64,000 bases of DNA from Calvatia gigantea. Its lineage: Eukaryota > Basidiomycota > Agaricomycetes > Agaricales > Lycoperdaceae. Below the pieces are notes generated by a model, which made no database searches, had not been told where the DNA came from, and saw only the letters and a list, made by a program, of their open reading frames with translations. This document shows, in pieces, positions 11,586-24,961 of this stretch. How positions within the stretch are numbered: the first letter of the stretch is position 1; each line of letters starts with the position of its first letter. The position numbers and the translations under genes are program-made. The stretch is taken from the NCBI GenBank assembly GCA_025093985.1, contig JACAAK010000002.1:1302001-1366000 (forward strand), written 5' to 3'.

Positions 11586-13337
11586 ATGGCCTCTATTCGC
11601 TATATCCCAAACGTATTACGATCCCTTGGCCGTCCGAGCACTAGGTCTGCGACCACAGCCTTCAGACCTGCAGTACAAAGACGCTCTATTTCCATGTATA
11701 ATGCCGATGTCTCAAGTCTGACTGATGAGGAACTTGAGGTACGTTCCTTTGGATGCGGGACCGTACACAGATCTTGACTGGTTGGTTTTGTGTAGTTCCG
11801 TAATGCAGTCGTCGACTTCGCGCAGAAAGAAGTAGCACCCAGGGCAGCCGAAATTGACAAGACGAATACCTTTCCTGCTGTAAGTTCCATGGAGTATTCT
11901 GGTGATAGCACGAGGCCGACGCCAGGTTACAGGATTTATGGGAAAAGCTGGGCTCTATGGGTCTCCTCGGCGTAACGGTTGACCAAAAATACAACGGCCT
12001 TAATCTTGGGTATCTGCACCATACTCTAGCAATGGAGGCTTTGTCCGAGGCTTCAGGATCTGTAGCACTTTCGTATGGTGCCCACTCCAACCTCTGTGTA
12101 AATCAAATCCACCGACACGGTACAGAGGCGCAAAAGGGGAAATACCTTAAAGATCTTATTAACGGTACCAAAGTTGGCAGCTTGGCAATGAGTGAAACTG
12201 GCAGTGGAAGTGACGTTGTTAGCATGCGTCTCAAGGCCGAACGGGTTCAAGGCGGGTGGAAGTTGAACGGAAATAAATTTTGGTTAGTTATCTACTTGTT
12301 TTATCCCACCGTAACCACAGTCATACTTATATAAACTTTCGATGAAAGGATTACAAATGGACCTGTTGCGTCTACGCTTGTCGTGTATGCGAAAACGGCG
12401 CTTGAACAAGGGTCCAAAGGTATCACGGCCTTCATTATTGAAAAAGAGTTCGAGGGCTTCTCCACTAGCCAGAAGCTTGACAAGTTTGGCATGAGAGGAA
12501 GCGATACTTGCGAGCTTGTTTTCGAGGACTGTGTGGTTCCTGAGGGTGGGTTTCTTACACGCGGCGTTGGAATCGACAATTTAACTTTGGTGTAGAGAAT
12601 GTCCTCGGTCAGGTCGGCAGGGGTGCTGCTGTTCTCATGTCAGGGCTGGACCTTGAGCGAATCGTCCTCAGCGGTGGACCACTGGGGTTTGTTGATTGCG
12701 CCTTTCGCTCGTGGTTGCACCGGTTGACAATTGAGTTAGGTTGATGCAGGCGGCATTTGATTACGCTGTCGAATATGTCCACGACAGGAAACAATTCGGC
12801 CAACCCATTGGCACTTTCCAGCTGATGCAAGGTGCGTTTTTTTGAGTTATGCTACAAAGACAGTCTAATGCTGGAGTTTTCCGCAGCCAAAATCGCCGAT
12901 ATGTACACAAAGTTAAATGCGAGTCGGTCTTATGTCTATTCTGTGGCCCGAGCATGTGATCGAGGCAAAGTAAGCCGCAGGGTGAGTAGTGCAGATTTTT
13001 TGGGTCATTTTTGGGGGTTGTGTCTGGAACGCGAAGGGGATGCTGACACCAACTAATGTGTGTATCTAGGATTGTGCCGGCGCAATTCTCTATTCGACAG
13101 AGAAGGCAGTTGAGGTAGCTCTGGAAGGCATGCAATGCCTTGGAGGGAACGGCTACATTAACGGTGGGTGCAACTTCAATGCAATCTGACATGGAATTGA
13201 CGTGGTACGGCACATGGACAGATTACCCGATGGGTCGCTTCCTCCGGGATTCTCGCCTATATACCGTCGGTGCCGGGACGCAAGAGATACGCCGAATGTT
13301 GATTGGTAGGGAATTTAACGAGCAATTCAAGGCATGA
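11586..13337 (+). CDS. IVD: isovaleryl-CoA dehydrogenase, mitochondrial
   Basis: The N-terminus [20 protein letters not shown] is rich in R/S and fits a mitochondrial presequence. Spliced exons give [56 protein letters not shown] (FAD/substrate site), [38 protein letters not shown] (IVD-specific, containing the catalytic Glu), [20 protein letters not shown] and [19 protein letters not shown]. Introns were placed by phase, e.g. VVPE/ENVLGQV and GNGYIN/DYPMGR. The enzyme oxidises isovaleryl-CoA to 3-methylcrotonyl-CoA in leucine breakdown. It shares the window with the leucine-biosynthetic enzyme at 27.8 kb. Confidence 0.95.
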
Positions 13338-13771
13338 AGTAGACATGGGGTTATGGATTGGGTGGATGTGGACTGATGAGGTGATTGTCGGACGACACGA
13401 GAAGTAAGGACTCGGATGTATGGAAGTCCTGGCTAGTCGGCGTCCGCACTGATGTATTTTAGAGAGAAATCAGTGTTCTGCTTAAGCTTGCAGTGTTACG
13501 GCCAGTTGCCGTGGAGAGAACGCGGCCAAAAAAGGTAAGGAGAAAGCTCCCCTCGTCGTCCAGTCGATCAATACACAGCTTTTTCGAGGGTTGCAATTTT
13601 GGAGAGGGGGCACATGCACCAATCTGCCCCCTTCAAATATGGCTGGCTCCTAGTCTGCCCCAGCCAACGAAAATGGCATGTGCCGTCGATCTTCAGAATG
13701 GTTCCTTCCCTTCCCTTGTCTATCCTCCTTTCCTCATTCCTTCCTGCCCACACATCAACTTTGATCTCGCC
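13338..13771. other. spacer between IVD and the Zn2Cys6 gene
   Basis: 434 bases. An ORF runs in frame with the downstream gene from an upstream ATG near 13493, but its residues are not protein-like, so the nearer ATG at 13772 was chosen for the next gene. Confidence 0.5.
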
Positions 13772-14873
13772 ATGTCCCCCTCTGACAAAGACTCCATCGG
13801 AGACGACAACTTCCCCGTTGCCTCTGCATCTGCCTCTGGACGGCAGAGGACCGCCCAAGCATGCGACAAGTGCCGTGAACGGAAAACGAAGGTAAACCCG
13901 GTTCGAATGTATCTTTGACCCGCGATTTTGAACTACCCTTCACTTCGTAGTGTTCCGGTGAAAAACCCGTTTGTCAGCGGTGCACCAACAGAGCACTCAT
14001 TTGTGAATACTCTCACCGAGAGCCGCGTTTGCGCGGGGCTGTCCAAATAAAATCATCCTCGTCCAAGGAGGGCTCAATTTCCAGGGCCCCCCCCAAGACA
14101 AATCTTTCCCTTGGAGGCTCTGGTTATTCTCAACCCCACGCGTTTCGCAAGGACCAGTATGTTGTTCAGCGTATAACGAAAATTCACAGGCCTATTTCGG
14201 CCGCCTCAAGGTCCTATAGGCTGCCCCCGACATACTTTGATACTAAATTGAGGCTGCTTTCCGAGTCTCGCGCTGTACACCTTCCGTACTGGGGGGATAC
14301 CCCAAGTCCCTTCGGTCGCCGCCATTCGCCGTCGGATTTGTTGTTCATGCACGGGTTGTTCCAGCAACAGACGCCAACAACACCCTATGAGGTGGGCAGC
14401 GCCGACTATGGCCCGTATATGACTGTGCCACGGCCTTTGAATACACACGATATGCGTCTCGAGAGTGCCCAAAGCCCGTCCAGCTTTTCGCTCGAAGCTC
14501 AGGAGAACGTACAATACGGTGATGGTGAACTCAGGTTAGTATCTACGTGCAAGTTCTCCTAGTGGAGTTGATGCTGATTACTTTTGGATGATTGGCCAGT
14601 CATGACCTTGAAGTACCTTCCGACTGCCAACCACCTTTGATACCAGACGGCAGTAGTTACCATTCGAGCTCGAAGTTGGATCCGTCAACACCTATACCTC
14701 CTTTTCATACTTTGGACCACTTCAGCGATGCCATCTCCGACGCCCATGACATGTCTATGACGAACGAATGCAACGGCCAATTGTTTGGGAAAAATCGTTA
14801 TGGAGAAGAAGATGCTACTTCCTTGAACTTCCTCCACGGTGATAAAACGTTAGTGGTGAGAGGGGGTTGGTGA
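13772..14873 (+). CDS. Zn2Cys6 fungal transcription factor
   Basis: The start at 13772 (MSPSDKDSIGDDN) leads to a Gal4-type cluster split by an intron: RTAQACDKCRERKTK / CSGEKPVCQRCTNRALICEY. Spacing is CX2CX6CX6CX2CX6C, as in the Zn2Cys6 family. The rest (~290 residues) is Ser/Pro-rich with no recognised domain; a second intron (about 14536-14599) joins GEL/S to HDLEVPSD. The stop is 14871-14873. The protein is short for the family and lacks the usual fungal-specific middle homology domain. A DNA-binding regulator is well supported; its targets are unknown. Confidence 0.83.
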
Positions 14874-15465
14874 ACTGATTCAGAGCCAAACAAAAAAGGT
14901 GTATATTATGGGATTGTTCCGTAAACGATATCCGGGATGGTATTCAACCAGGTATTATTAGGTGGGGGTGTATTTATGTTGCGGGCCGGTTATAGGTTGC
15001 ATACTTAGATTATCCCAAGAAAGTGTGGATGTCATCAGACGTGTTTCCATCATACATGTCTAAGTCATTTAAGATAGGACTCTTCGAACGGGAGAAAATC
15101 AGCCAGCCACTCCACGCATGACTGTAATTATTTTCAGGTCCTTTCCCTAGATACACGATTGGTGACGGAGGTTATTACGGGGATCAAAAAGAGGGAAGAA
15201 GATTATGCACTCCAGGTTCTGGTAAGATCAGGACACTGCGGATAATTGGGCGGGATGAATTGAGTAACAGAGAAGGACTACTAGCTACGGGTTGCAGGAC
15301 GAGAAAGCGCTAAAGTGGCATGTGCACAATGAGCAAATGCGAAGATGCCGGGGGTGGAATACCTACCAGAACAAAATGCAAATGAGTTTCGAAGGGAAAG
15401 ACGGGATGGTAAATGATGCCTACCTCCCGACAGCAGTAAAGGACCTAATCGGACAGTCCCATCAA
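14874..15465. other. convergent spacer between Zn2Cys6 gene and LIS1
   Basis: About 590 bases holding both 3' ends. A 71-codon plus-strand ORF here is the antisense shadow of the LIS1 end and spacer. Confidence 0.5.
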
Positions 15466-17177
15466 TCACGGAAGCCAAATCTTGATTGTCTGATCTACAC
15501 TCCCTGAAGCAACGACGTTGACTAGTTTCTCCGGCTCAATGGGCGTATTCGCGGTCGCCCCATTCGCCTTTGCTTCTCCGGTACCGCCACTAGATGCAGA
15601 TTGTCGGCCCCACACGAGAGTCGAGACAAAGTGGTTATGTGCTTCAACGGTTTTTATACAACGGCCTGTCGAGAGTTCCCAAACGCGTATGGTCTTGTCG
15701 TCCGCGGAGGAAAGAAGGTATTTCCCAGATGGATGGAAAGCCAGCGCTCGTACCCAGTTGTCGTGGCCAGGCTTAGGAGTAGGGGGACGTAATGAGTTTG
15801 ACTACCATTAAGCAGGTAAAGGTGCATACCAGGTTCCTCAGCATCTGTCCGGTTTGCGTGTCCCAAAGTTTGATTGTCTTGTCACGCCCGCCTGAGGCGA
15901 CATATAGTCCGTGGCGTTTGCTGCGGTCAGTGCTCTGTCGCAAGAAATGTTAAAGTTGGGAAGACAGGTAGATATATGGCATGTTTAATGTCATACCGGT
16001 ATTCCTGCGAGTTCGCGGATTGCGGCGTACGCCGAGACTGGAGCAAATACAACAACTTCGACGTCGTTCTCGTGGCCTCTCAATTCTGCTTTCTGTTCTC
16101 CAGTGAGGGGATCCCAGATCCGGACAGTCTATGTGGTATATGTGATATATGAGCCCCTATAAAACGGATAACATGGCGCGAACTCACTTGGTCCTTTGAG
16201 CAACTGGCGACAATTTTGCCATCGGTAGATGGTGTAATACATCGGACCCACTCTGAATGGCCGGAGATTGTCCGCACTTGGTGACTGTAATCGAATTAGC
16301 TAGAAGAATGGCGGGCAAAGAATTCGTACCCACGTAGATGCAACGTCAAATACCCGTATCGTCCTGTCTCTACTGGCACTGATGATGTATTGATCGCCGG
16401 GTAGAAAGCGGACAGACGAGACAGAGTGTTCGTGGCCAGGGAAAGTCTTCGTGTTCTTCCAGTCGTTTTGCGAATCCCATATCTTGATAAACAGGTCCGA
16501 GGAACATGTAACTGTTTGAGGTGGATTAAGAAGTGACCAGGGACAAGGCTTAAATATCGGTTACCGAGCAGATGTCCTCTGTGATCAAAATCAACGTCAT
16601 TTACCGACTTTGTATGGCTCTTCAATGTTCTCTCAAATTCGCCGGTTTCCCAGTCCCAGATCTTGACTGTCGCGTCTTCGCTGGCAGAAGCTAATATTGA
16701 GTATTGTGGATGGAAGGCAACTCGAGTGATAGGAGAACGGTGTCCGGTAAGGACATGGGCGGCTGGGGCACGGGGAACCCAATCGGATTGGGAAGCACGT
16801 TTGGCGGGTGATGTTGATAGCTCTTCCTGTAGCGCTGCGTTGCGGTTTTCTAAATCCATGATCTACGATGGGCAAAGGAGGGCGGGTGAGGTTTTAACGG
16901 AAGCAGCGGATATCTGGTGTCTTGTCGCGTACCTTCTTCTGTAATCGAATCACACTTGTCCACTTCTTCTCGAGCAAGCCGGTGTATTTGGCCTTGGGAT
17001 CGGGGGTGTACTCTGTACCTGCATCTGCTTTGAGGGCGTTAAATGCTGACATGTAGTTGTTAGCATAGAGGTAGTCAAGCATCGACTTGTGCCTGTGGTC
17101 TCGGGTTACCAGTCGCGAAGATGAGTGTAGAAAACGGCGTACAGGTCCTCTCGCTGCCTGTCTGAGAGCAACGACAT
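15466..17177 (-). CDS. PAC1: nuclear distribution protein LIS1/PAC1 (NudF), WD40
   Basis: The start at 17177 gives [20 protein letters not shown], a LisH region continued by [21 protein letters not shown] coiled coil ([17 protein letters not shown]) is followed by seven WD repeats, e.g. [100 protein letters not shown] and [20 protein letters not shown]. The end [16 protein letters not shown] and TGA 15468-15466 match the family C-terminus. LIS1 binds dynein and drives nuclear migration, important for a dikaryon. At least eight introns are present; in-frame joins were checked at several of them. Confidence 0.95.
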
Positions 17178-17327
17178 TGTTTCATATGCCGTGGATGGAC
17201 GTGTAGGTATCGGTGCGGAATGAGGTCTACAGTTGTTGATGGCGGTTTGAGCGTGATAGCATTGCGTTTCTATTGACGGTATCACCATATCCGGACACTA
17301 AACACAAACATCACTACATTCTACCCA

Positions 17328-17998
17328 CTACTTCCTCGTGATCTTCACAGAACCCGATGCTTCAATCTCCCGCAACTGGTTCAGTATGAACACCCTCAAT
17401 CCAGGAGTTAAGTATATCCAAACCAAGTCGTAGCTCAAGTTGCTCAAAAAAGTAATATTCATAAATTTGCGTTTTGTCCGCTGGGGTTCCCTTACACATC
17501 CGCTTCCGGACAAATAGAGAATACCCCCGACGTCCAATCGGTCAAAATATGATCAATCAGGAGGCGTTGCATTGGTAGACAAAATCAGGACCTTGGAGAG
17601 TCGCCTGACGAGGCTGTCACTTTCGTCAGAAATAGCGATCCCCCTTGTAGGGTATCCTCCGGCTGGGAAAGGTTCTGGGCGCTTCCTAGGATTGACGATA
17701 CATGATATCAAACGTTTACCGTATAACGGATGGGGTAAGAATTCGTGGAGCTGGCATTTGGACGAGGGATCGACCGAGGGAGCTTGCAGGCAGGGTGATC
17801 GACGATTTCTCGTCAGACAGGAGGGATAAGGTGGTCGAGCTTTAGAGTGTGAAGACGTTCGAGAACGGATATTTGCCAAGGTGGCGTGATTAACATAAAT
17901 GAAGTCTCTGGACTTCGGGCAGTAGAATGGCTTTTGCCGGAGATAATGGGATAGACTCCGAGCGGACGATGCTTTTGTGCTCGACGGGTCTGGGGCAT
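17328..17998 (-). CDS. unrecognised protein-coding gene (exon structure unresolved)
   Basis: Minus-strand text reads as protein in several blocks: MPQTRRAQKHRPLGVYPIIS with LERLHTLKLDHLIPP; LPASSLGRSLVQMPAPRILT; PEPFPAGGYPTRGIAISDES; LLIDHILTDWTSGVFSICPE; and the likely C-terminus YDLVWIYLTPGLRVFILNQL...SVKITRK with stop at 17328. The blocks are in different frames, and clean GT-AG joins were found for only some of them, so short introns and a single-base error may both be involved. It lies head-to-tail with LIS1, 150 bases upstream. No family was recognised and no function is proposed. Confidence 0.4.
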
Positions 17999-20785
<2,787 letters not shown>

Positions 20786-20804
20786 ATTCCTTGGTCGCCT
20801 AGAG

Positions 20805-20882
20805 GTGGTCCGAGCTAGCGTCGCTCCCGTGTGGTCCGAGCTAGCGTCGCTCCCGTGTGGTCCGAGCTAGCGTCGCTCCCGT
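20805..20882. repeat. perfect tandem repeat, 3 x 26 bp, just after ATP2
   Basis: Three identical 26-base units (20805-20830, 20831-20856, 20857-20882), each starting GTGGTCCGAG and containing the palindrome GCTAGC. They begin 19 bases after the ATP2 stop, so are probably in its 3' UTR. No mobile-element hallmarks are nearby. Confidence 0.95.
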
Positions 20883-21085
20883 GTGGTGTAGATTGTGACC
20901 GTTGAATAAAATGGATTTTATTCCCTAGTCTTAATGCAAACCATAGATTTCATTTATCCCACAGGCGGAATTTTGAGGGTGTGAGGACTGGCTGCAGTTA
21001 CCAGTAGCTAGATGGCAATTTTTTTTCTTTGAAATTTCGAGGGACCCCTGGAGGTTATGTTGGTGTATGAAAGATTCAATCATAA

Positions 21086-21167
21086 GGCGCTATAGCCAAG
21101 TGGTTACGGCGACAGATTAGAAATCTGTTCCTCTTTGAGGGCGCAGGTTCGAATCCTGCTGGCGTCG
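21086..21167 (+). tRNA. tRNA-Ser (anticodon AGA)
   Basis: A complete cloverleaf can be drawn. The acceptor strands GGCGCTA and TGGCGTC pair over 7 bp with two G-U pairs. The D arm is GCC-AAGTGGTTAC-GGC, and the anticodon stem ACAGA/TCTGT has loop TTAGAAA (AGA). A long variable arm (TCCTCTTTGAGGG region) is typical of serine tRNAs. The T arm is GCAGG-TTCGAAT-CCTGC, with discriminator G. It carries its own A and B boxes (AGTGG in the D loop, GGTTCGAATCC). There is no intron and CCA is not encoded. Confidence 0.97.
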
Positions 21168-21273
21168 CTCTGGTTCACAGAACACTGTACTTTTTAGTGG
21201 TGTTTGCTGAGTCATCAACCGGACTGACAGTGTTTCTCAGTGAAACCAGGTCCGTTAGTATCCACCACAAACT

Positions 21274-23263
21274 GTGATGGACTCTCTGGAAAAGATTGAA
21301 GAGTACCTGGCTTCTGTTGAGGAATACTTTTTCTCTTCCTTCTCTACCCTTACTTCTGGCATTCCTGACGTCCATGAAGCGGCTAACCGGCTGTGGATTG
21401 ACATATCGCGCTATGGCCCTGGTCTTCCAGCTTTCCCAGAGGTCCGCATACCCAGTCTAGGAGACTTCCAGGTACCACCTCCCCCTCCACCACCACCCTC
21501 AGCTCCTTTGACGCACTGGTGGTTGGAGAAACCATCAAACTGGATCATGAAAAGCCCGTGGAAGGCAACCGGGATCGTTGTGTCCACTGTCGGTGCAGGC
21601 TTGTTAATCGGCTACGGGATGACTCATACCAGACGGAGAAGCTCGCAACGCCTGCGTACCCAGCAAGCAAAACCTGCGGACCGTAGGCAGGTGGTCGGTG
21701 AGCTGCAAGTTCAACTGAAATACCGAGTATCGGGCCTTATCACTTTAATCTCAGTTGTCCTCGGTGCTGATTCACCCTTTGGACTGCCCTTAGTTCTGGA
21801 ATTGGAGAAAAAGGGATATATTGTGATCGTTAGCGTTGCTAGTCCGGAGGCGGTTGAGCCGCTGGAGGAGCGGACTCAAGGATATGTCAAGGCTCTGGTT
21901 TTGGATCCCTACGAGGTACATGTTTCTCGTGCCCGGGTCTGCGCATTTACGTAGGCGTACTGATAACGGGCGGCATTTTGTTAGCCACTCATGATTCCGG
22001 CATTTTTGAGGTCCTTGACTGCTACACTCTCTCGCAAATTCCCAATCAACGCCGCAGGAGACCCCTTTGCCCCGCTCTCCTCACACCCCCACGTCCACTC
22101 CGTTATCTCCCTCCTTTCCCTCCCAGAATCTTCTAATCAAATCCTCGCACCACTCGAACACATCTCCTTGCCGGAAACATACCTCCCTTATCTCACAGCG
22201 ACACAAATCACACCGCTGCAGGTTATCCAGTCCCTATTGCCGCTGTTGCGTACCAGCCCGGCTATCACCCGCGATAAGCGGCTGAAGAAGACAATTGTGG
22301 TGTGTATACCGGCTATAGATGCAAGAGTGGGGTTACCGTTCGCAGGGATTAGGTCAATGAGTGTTGTGGCTATGGCCAGAGGTGCCGAAGTACTTAGGAG
22401 GGAGATTAGGGCGGCGGCGGCAACAGGAAAGGGGGCGGAGGCGATGAGAGACGTGAATGTTGTTGTGGTGGATGCAGGAACCTTCAACGTTGAGGGTGGC
22501 GCCGCCACCGGGAATGGAGAGGTATGGGAAAACGTGAGCAAAGCTATGGAAACGTGGACTCCCTCGGAGAAGGTTACCTACGGACCAGCTTTTGCGAGCG
22601 TGTTGCAGAGCGCGAATGCTTCTACACGGAGATCGCCCTGGGAGACATTTGTTGCTTTATTCAAGGGCACAAATGGGTACGGTGTCTCCAGGAAGCCGAC
22701 GGACGTATCCGCGTTCGTGAATACCGTTGTGAGCGTCGTCAGTGGTGGAAGGGGCGAATATAGCATTTATGGCGTCGGGCTCGGATTGGGCAGGTTAAGG
22801 AATTGGATTCGAGGGGACAGGTTTTCCGTTGGTGCTGGTGGTAGGCTTACTTCCCCTTTTTTCCCAGAGAATCTATTAATGCGGTATTGCAGCACACACT
22901 TATAAGTTCGCTTCGTATCTGCCTTCGGTCTTGCTGGATGGCCTTCTCAACATCCCCCATTTTCTAATCGGAGTTAGGAATCGGCTCCTGATAACCCAGC
23001 CATTCAGGCAGCCGTCAACCCTCTCACGCCCGCCTGCTCCTTCTCCCCATACTCGACCCAAAGCAACTCCTGTTGCTGGTAGCCAAAGCCTGGTTCGTAC
23101 TGACACTCAGAAACATGCAGACTCGGAAGAAGCCCCATCCGATCGCGACGAAACCTCGTCAGATTATGACGCAGACAGTGTCGCTGGAGATAGCGGTGTC
23201 GATAGCAGTTGGGTCAGTTTGAATGGAAGTCAAACCCAGCTTCATGGAGAGGCGGCCACTTAG
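21274..23263 (+). CDS. DUF1776 family protein (SDR-like fold, fungal)
   Basis: The start at 21274 gives MDSLEKIEEYLASVEEYFFS. A proline run (VPPPPPPPPSAP) precedes WWLEKPSNWIMKSPWKATGI and one hydrophobic, membrane-like stretch (GIVVSTVGAGLLIGYGM). Next comes VVVLGADSPFGLPLVLELEK, a degenerate nucleotide-binding motif, and KGYIVIVSVASPEAVEPLEE, both typical of DUF1776. Introns are at about 21696-21752, 21916-21984 and 22841-22892. The tail is acidic and serine-rich. Family members have an SDR-like core but no assigned reaction. The predicted single membrane segment suggests anchoring. Confidence 0.8.
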
Positions 23264-23550
23264 ACGCATTGTTATCCGGCACAGTCCATACTCCGGAAAC
23301 TCATCCTTTTTTTTTCAACTTTATTTCATTGCCTCGCAAACACCTCCCCATGTCTCTATCCAATATTCTGTCATGTGGTGTATCAGTAGCTCAGACCCTG
23401 TAAAATATACTCCCAACTTCCCACCTAAATTCTGTGACACCACCAGTTCCTATTTGCTTGCTCAGGCTCCCGTCCGACTCTCCATCCTCCGCGATAATAT
23501 GGCTGAAGCATACAGTAAGAGGATATGTCGCATTCTAGAACTACGAGTCA

Positions 23551-24139
23551 ATGCTGCGATATCTAGCGACCTTCACTCTCTGGATCGTGCCACAACGATT
23601 TGAAGCAGAGGAGCTCAAACGAATCATGGTCCTTCGCAAGGGCGAATCTCATTCGCCAACGACTTACCCAATTTTCGAACCCCACATTACCCTTGCGTCC
23701 GTTCACTCCGACTCATCTATCCCCTTGTCGAAAATCCGCGAATTCGTGTCCGCCACTCAAGATGCATTTCGGGTCAAATTTGAATCCATCGAAGTCGGCG
23801 ATCACTACTTCCGTTCGGTTTATATTGCCATCCGACCAGACGATGTGTTGAAGGATCTACATCAAGTGGTACATGAAAAACTCGGTGTGGCGCCTCGCAC
23901 GCCAAAGTACCCGCACATGTCGCTCGTATATATAAGCGACGAAGACGCTGCAAAAGGAGAAAGGGAGAGGTATTACGAGGAACTGAACAAGAGGAAGTTG
24001 ATCGCTACAACCCAAGATGGGGGTGAGACTGAGCACCAAGTCGATGGCCTGTTTTTTAGCTGCAGGGATCTGGGTTGTGAAGTGCGTAGGGCCTGTTGAG
24101 AGTTGGGAGGTATTAGAAAAGATCACCCTTTCTCCATAA
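23551..24139 (+). CDS. CPD1: 2',3'-cyclic-nucleotide 3'-phosphodiesterase (CPDase)
   Basis: The start at 23551 gives MLRYLATFTLWIVPQRFEAE, then ELKRIMVLRKGE. The two catalytic HxT/S motifs of the 2H phosphoesterase family are FEPHITLASV and KYPHMSLVYI. A 43-nt intron (24023-24065, GTGAG...CTGCAG) replaces the unspliced end with GGIWVVKCVGPVESWEVLEK...SP and stop TAA 24137-24139, which fits the family C-terminus; the total is 181 residues. CPD1 opens ADP-ribose 1'',2''-cyclic phosphate, a product of tRNA splicing. The Nudix gene follows after 99 bases on the same strand. Confidence 0.88.
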
Positions 24140-24238
24140 GTCGAAGTCCCTGTCGAATATGCCGTCACTACATTGTTACGCGGACCCATTATCAACTTGA
24201 TAATTGCCACCAAGCGGTACATTCCTCAGCGCTCAGCG

Positions 24239-24889
24239 ATGGCAGAACGATCATCATCCTCCAGTTCTACACCAAGAAAGCATCACCCACCTTATCTCCA
24301 GTTTTCAAGCGACAACTTCCTCCTCGCGGCAGGCGGCGTCTTGTTCAAACTCGCTCCACCTCTATCTGATTCAAGCAGTTCGTCTTCACTGCTAACGACG
24401 CCCACACTCCAAATTTGTATTCTCCACCACAAAAATACGGGCGACTTCGTTCTCCCAAAAGGCCGCAAAGACATTAACGAAACCCTTGAACACGCCGCCC
24501 TGCGTGAAACATTTGAAGAAACAGGATATGCGTGCGAGGCCCTCCCCTGCACCATGTTCACCCGTGCACCCAACCCAGAGCTCTACACTGGTCTCAAACC
24601 ACACGTCGAGTCCGAGTGCACCGAACCGTTCACCATCACATTTAAAATCCAAAAGGACGGCAGTTCCAAAGTGATCTTTTGGTACCTGATGCGTGTGGTT
24701 AGCAATTCCGCACCCAGGGTACAGGGGACACAGATGCCGAATGAAGATTTCGAATCCATTTTTGTGGACGCGCGAGAGGCTGTTCGGAAGCTAACAAAGC
24801 CTGAATATCAGGGTGTCGCGAAGCTGGCCGTTGATCTTATCGACAATGCCATGACTATGACGGACCATCGGCCTATCTTCAATCCGTGA
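24239..24889 (+). CDS. Nudix hydrolase
   Basis: A single exon of 216 residues starting at 24239 (MAERSSSSSSTPRK). The Nudix box GRKDINETLEHAALRETFEE-TGY satisfies GX5EX7REUXEEXGU, with FVLPK before it. LLAAGGVLFKLAP forms the first strand. The class hydrolyses nucleoside diphosphates linked to another moiety; the FVLPKGR start is common in diphosphoinositol-polyphosphate and ADP-ribose type enzymes, but the substrate is not determined. It lies directly downstream of CPD1, which also acts on an ADP-ribose derivative; a shared pathway is conceivable but unproven. Confidence 0.88.
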   Translation: MAERSSSSSSTPRKHHPPYLQFSSDNFLLAAGGVLFKLAPPLSDSSSSSSLLTTPTLQICILHHKNTGDFVLPKGRKDINETLEHAALRETFEETGYACEALPCTMFTRAPNPELYTGLKPHVESECTEPFTITFKIQKDGSSKVIFWYLMRVVSNSAPRVQGTQMPNEDFESIFVDAREAVRKLTKPEYQGVAKLAVDLIDNAMTMTDHRPIFNP

Positions 24890-24961
24890 CCAATCGATCC
24901 GCGACAACAAGAACCCAGAAATCGATAGAAAAGGAGTAATTCTAATGATGCAAATGGATAT

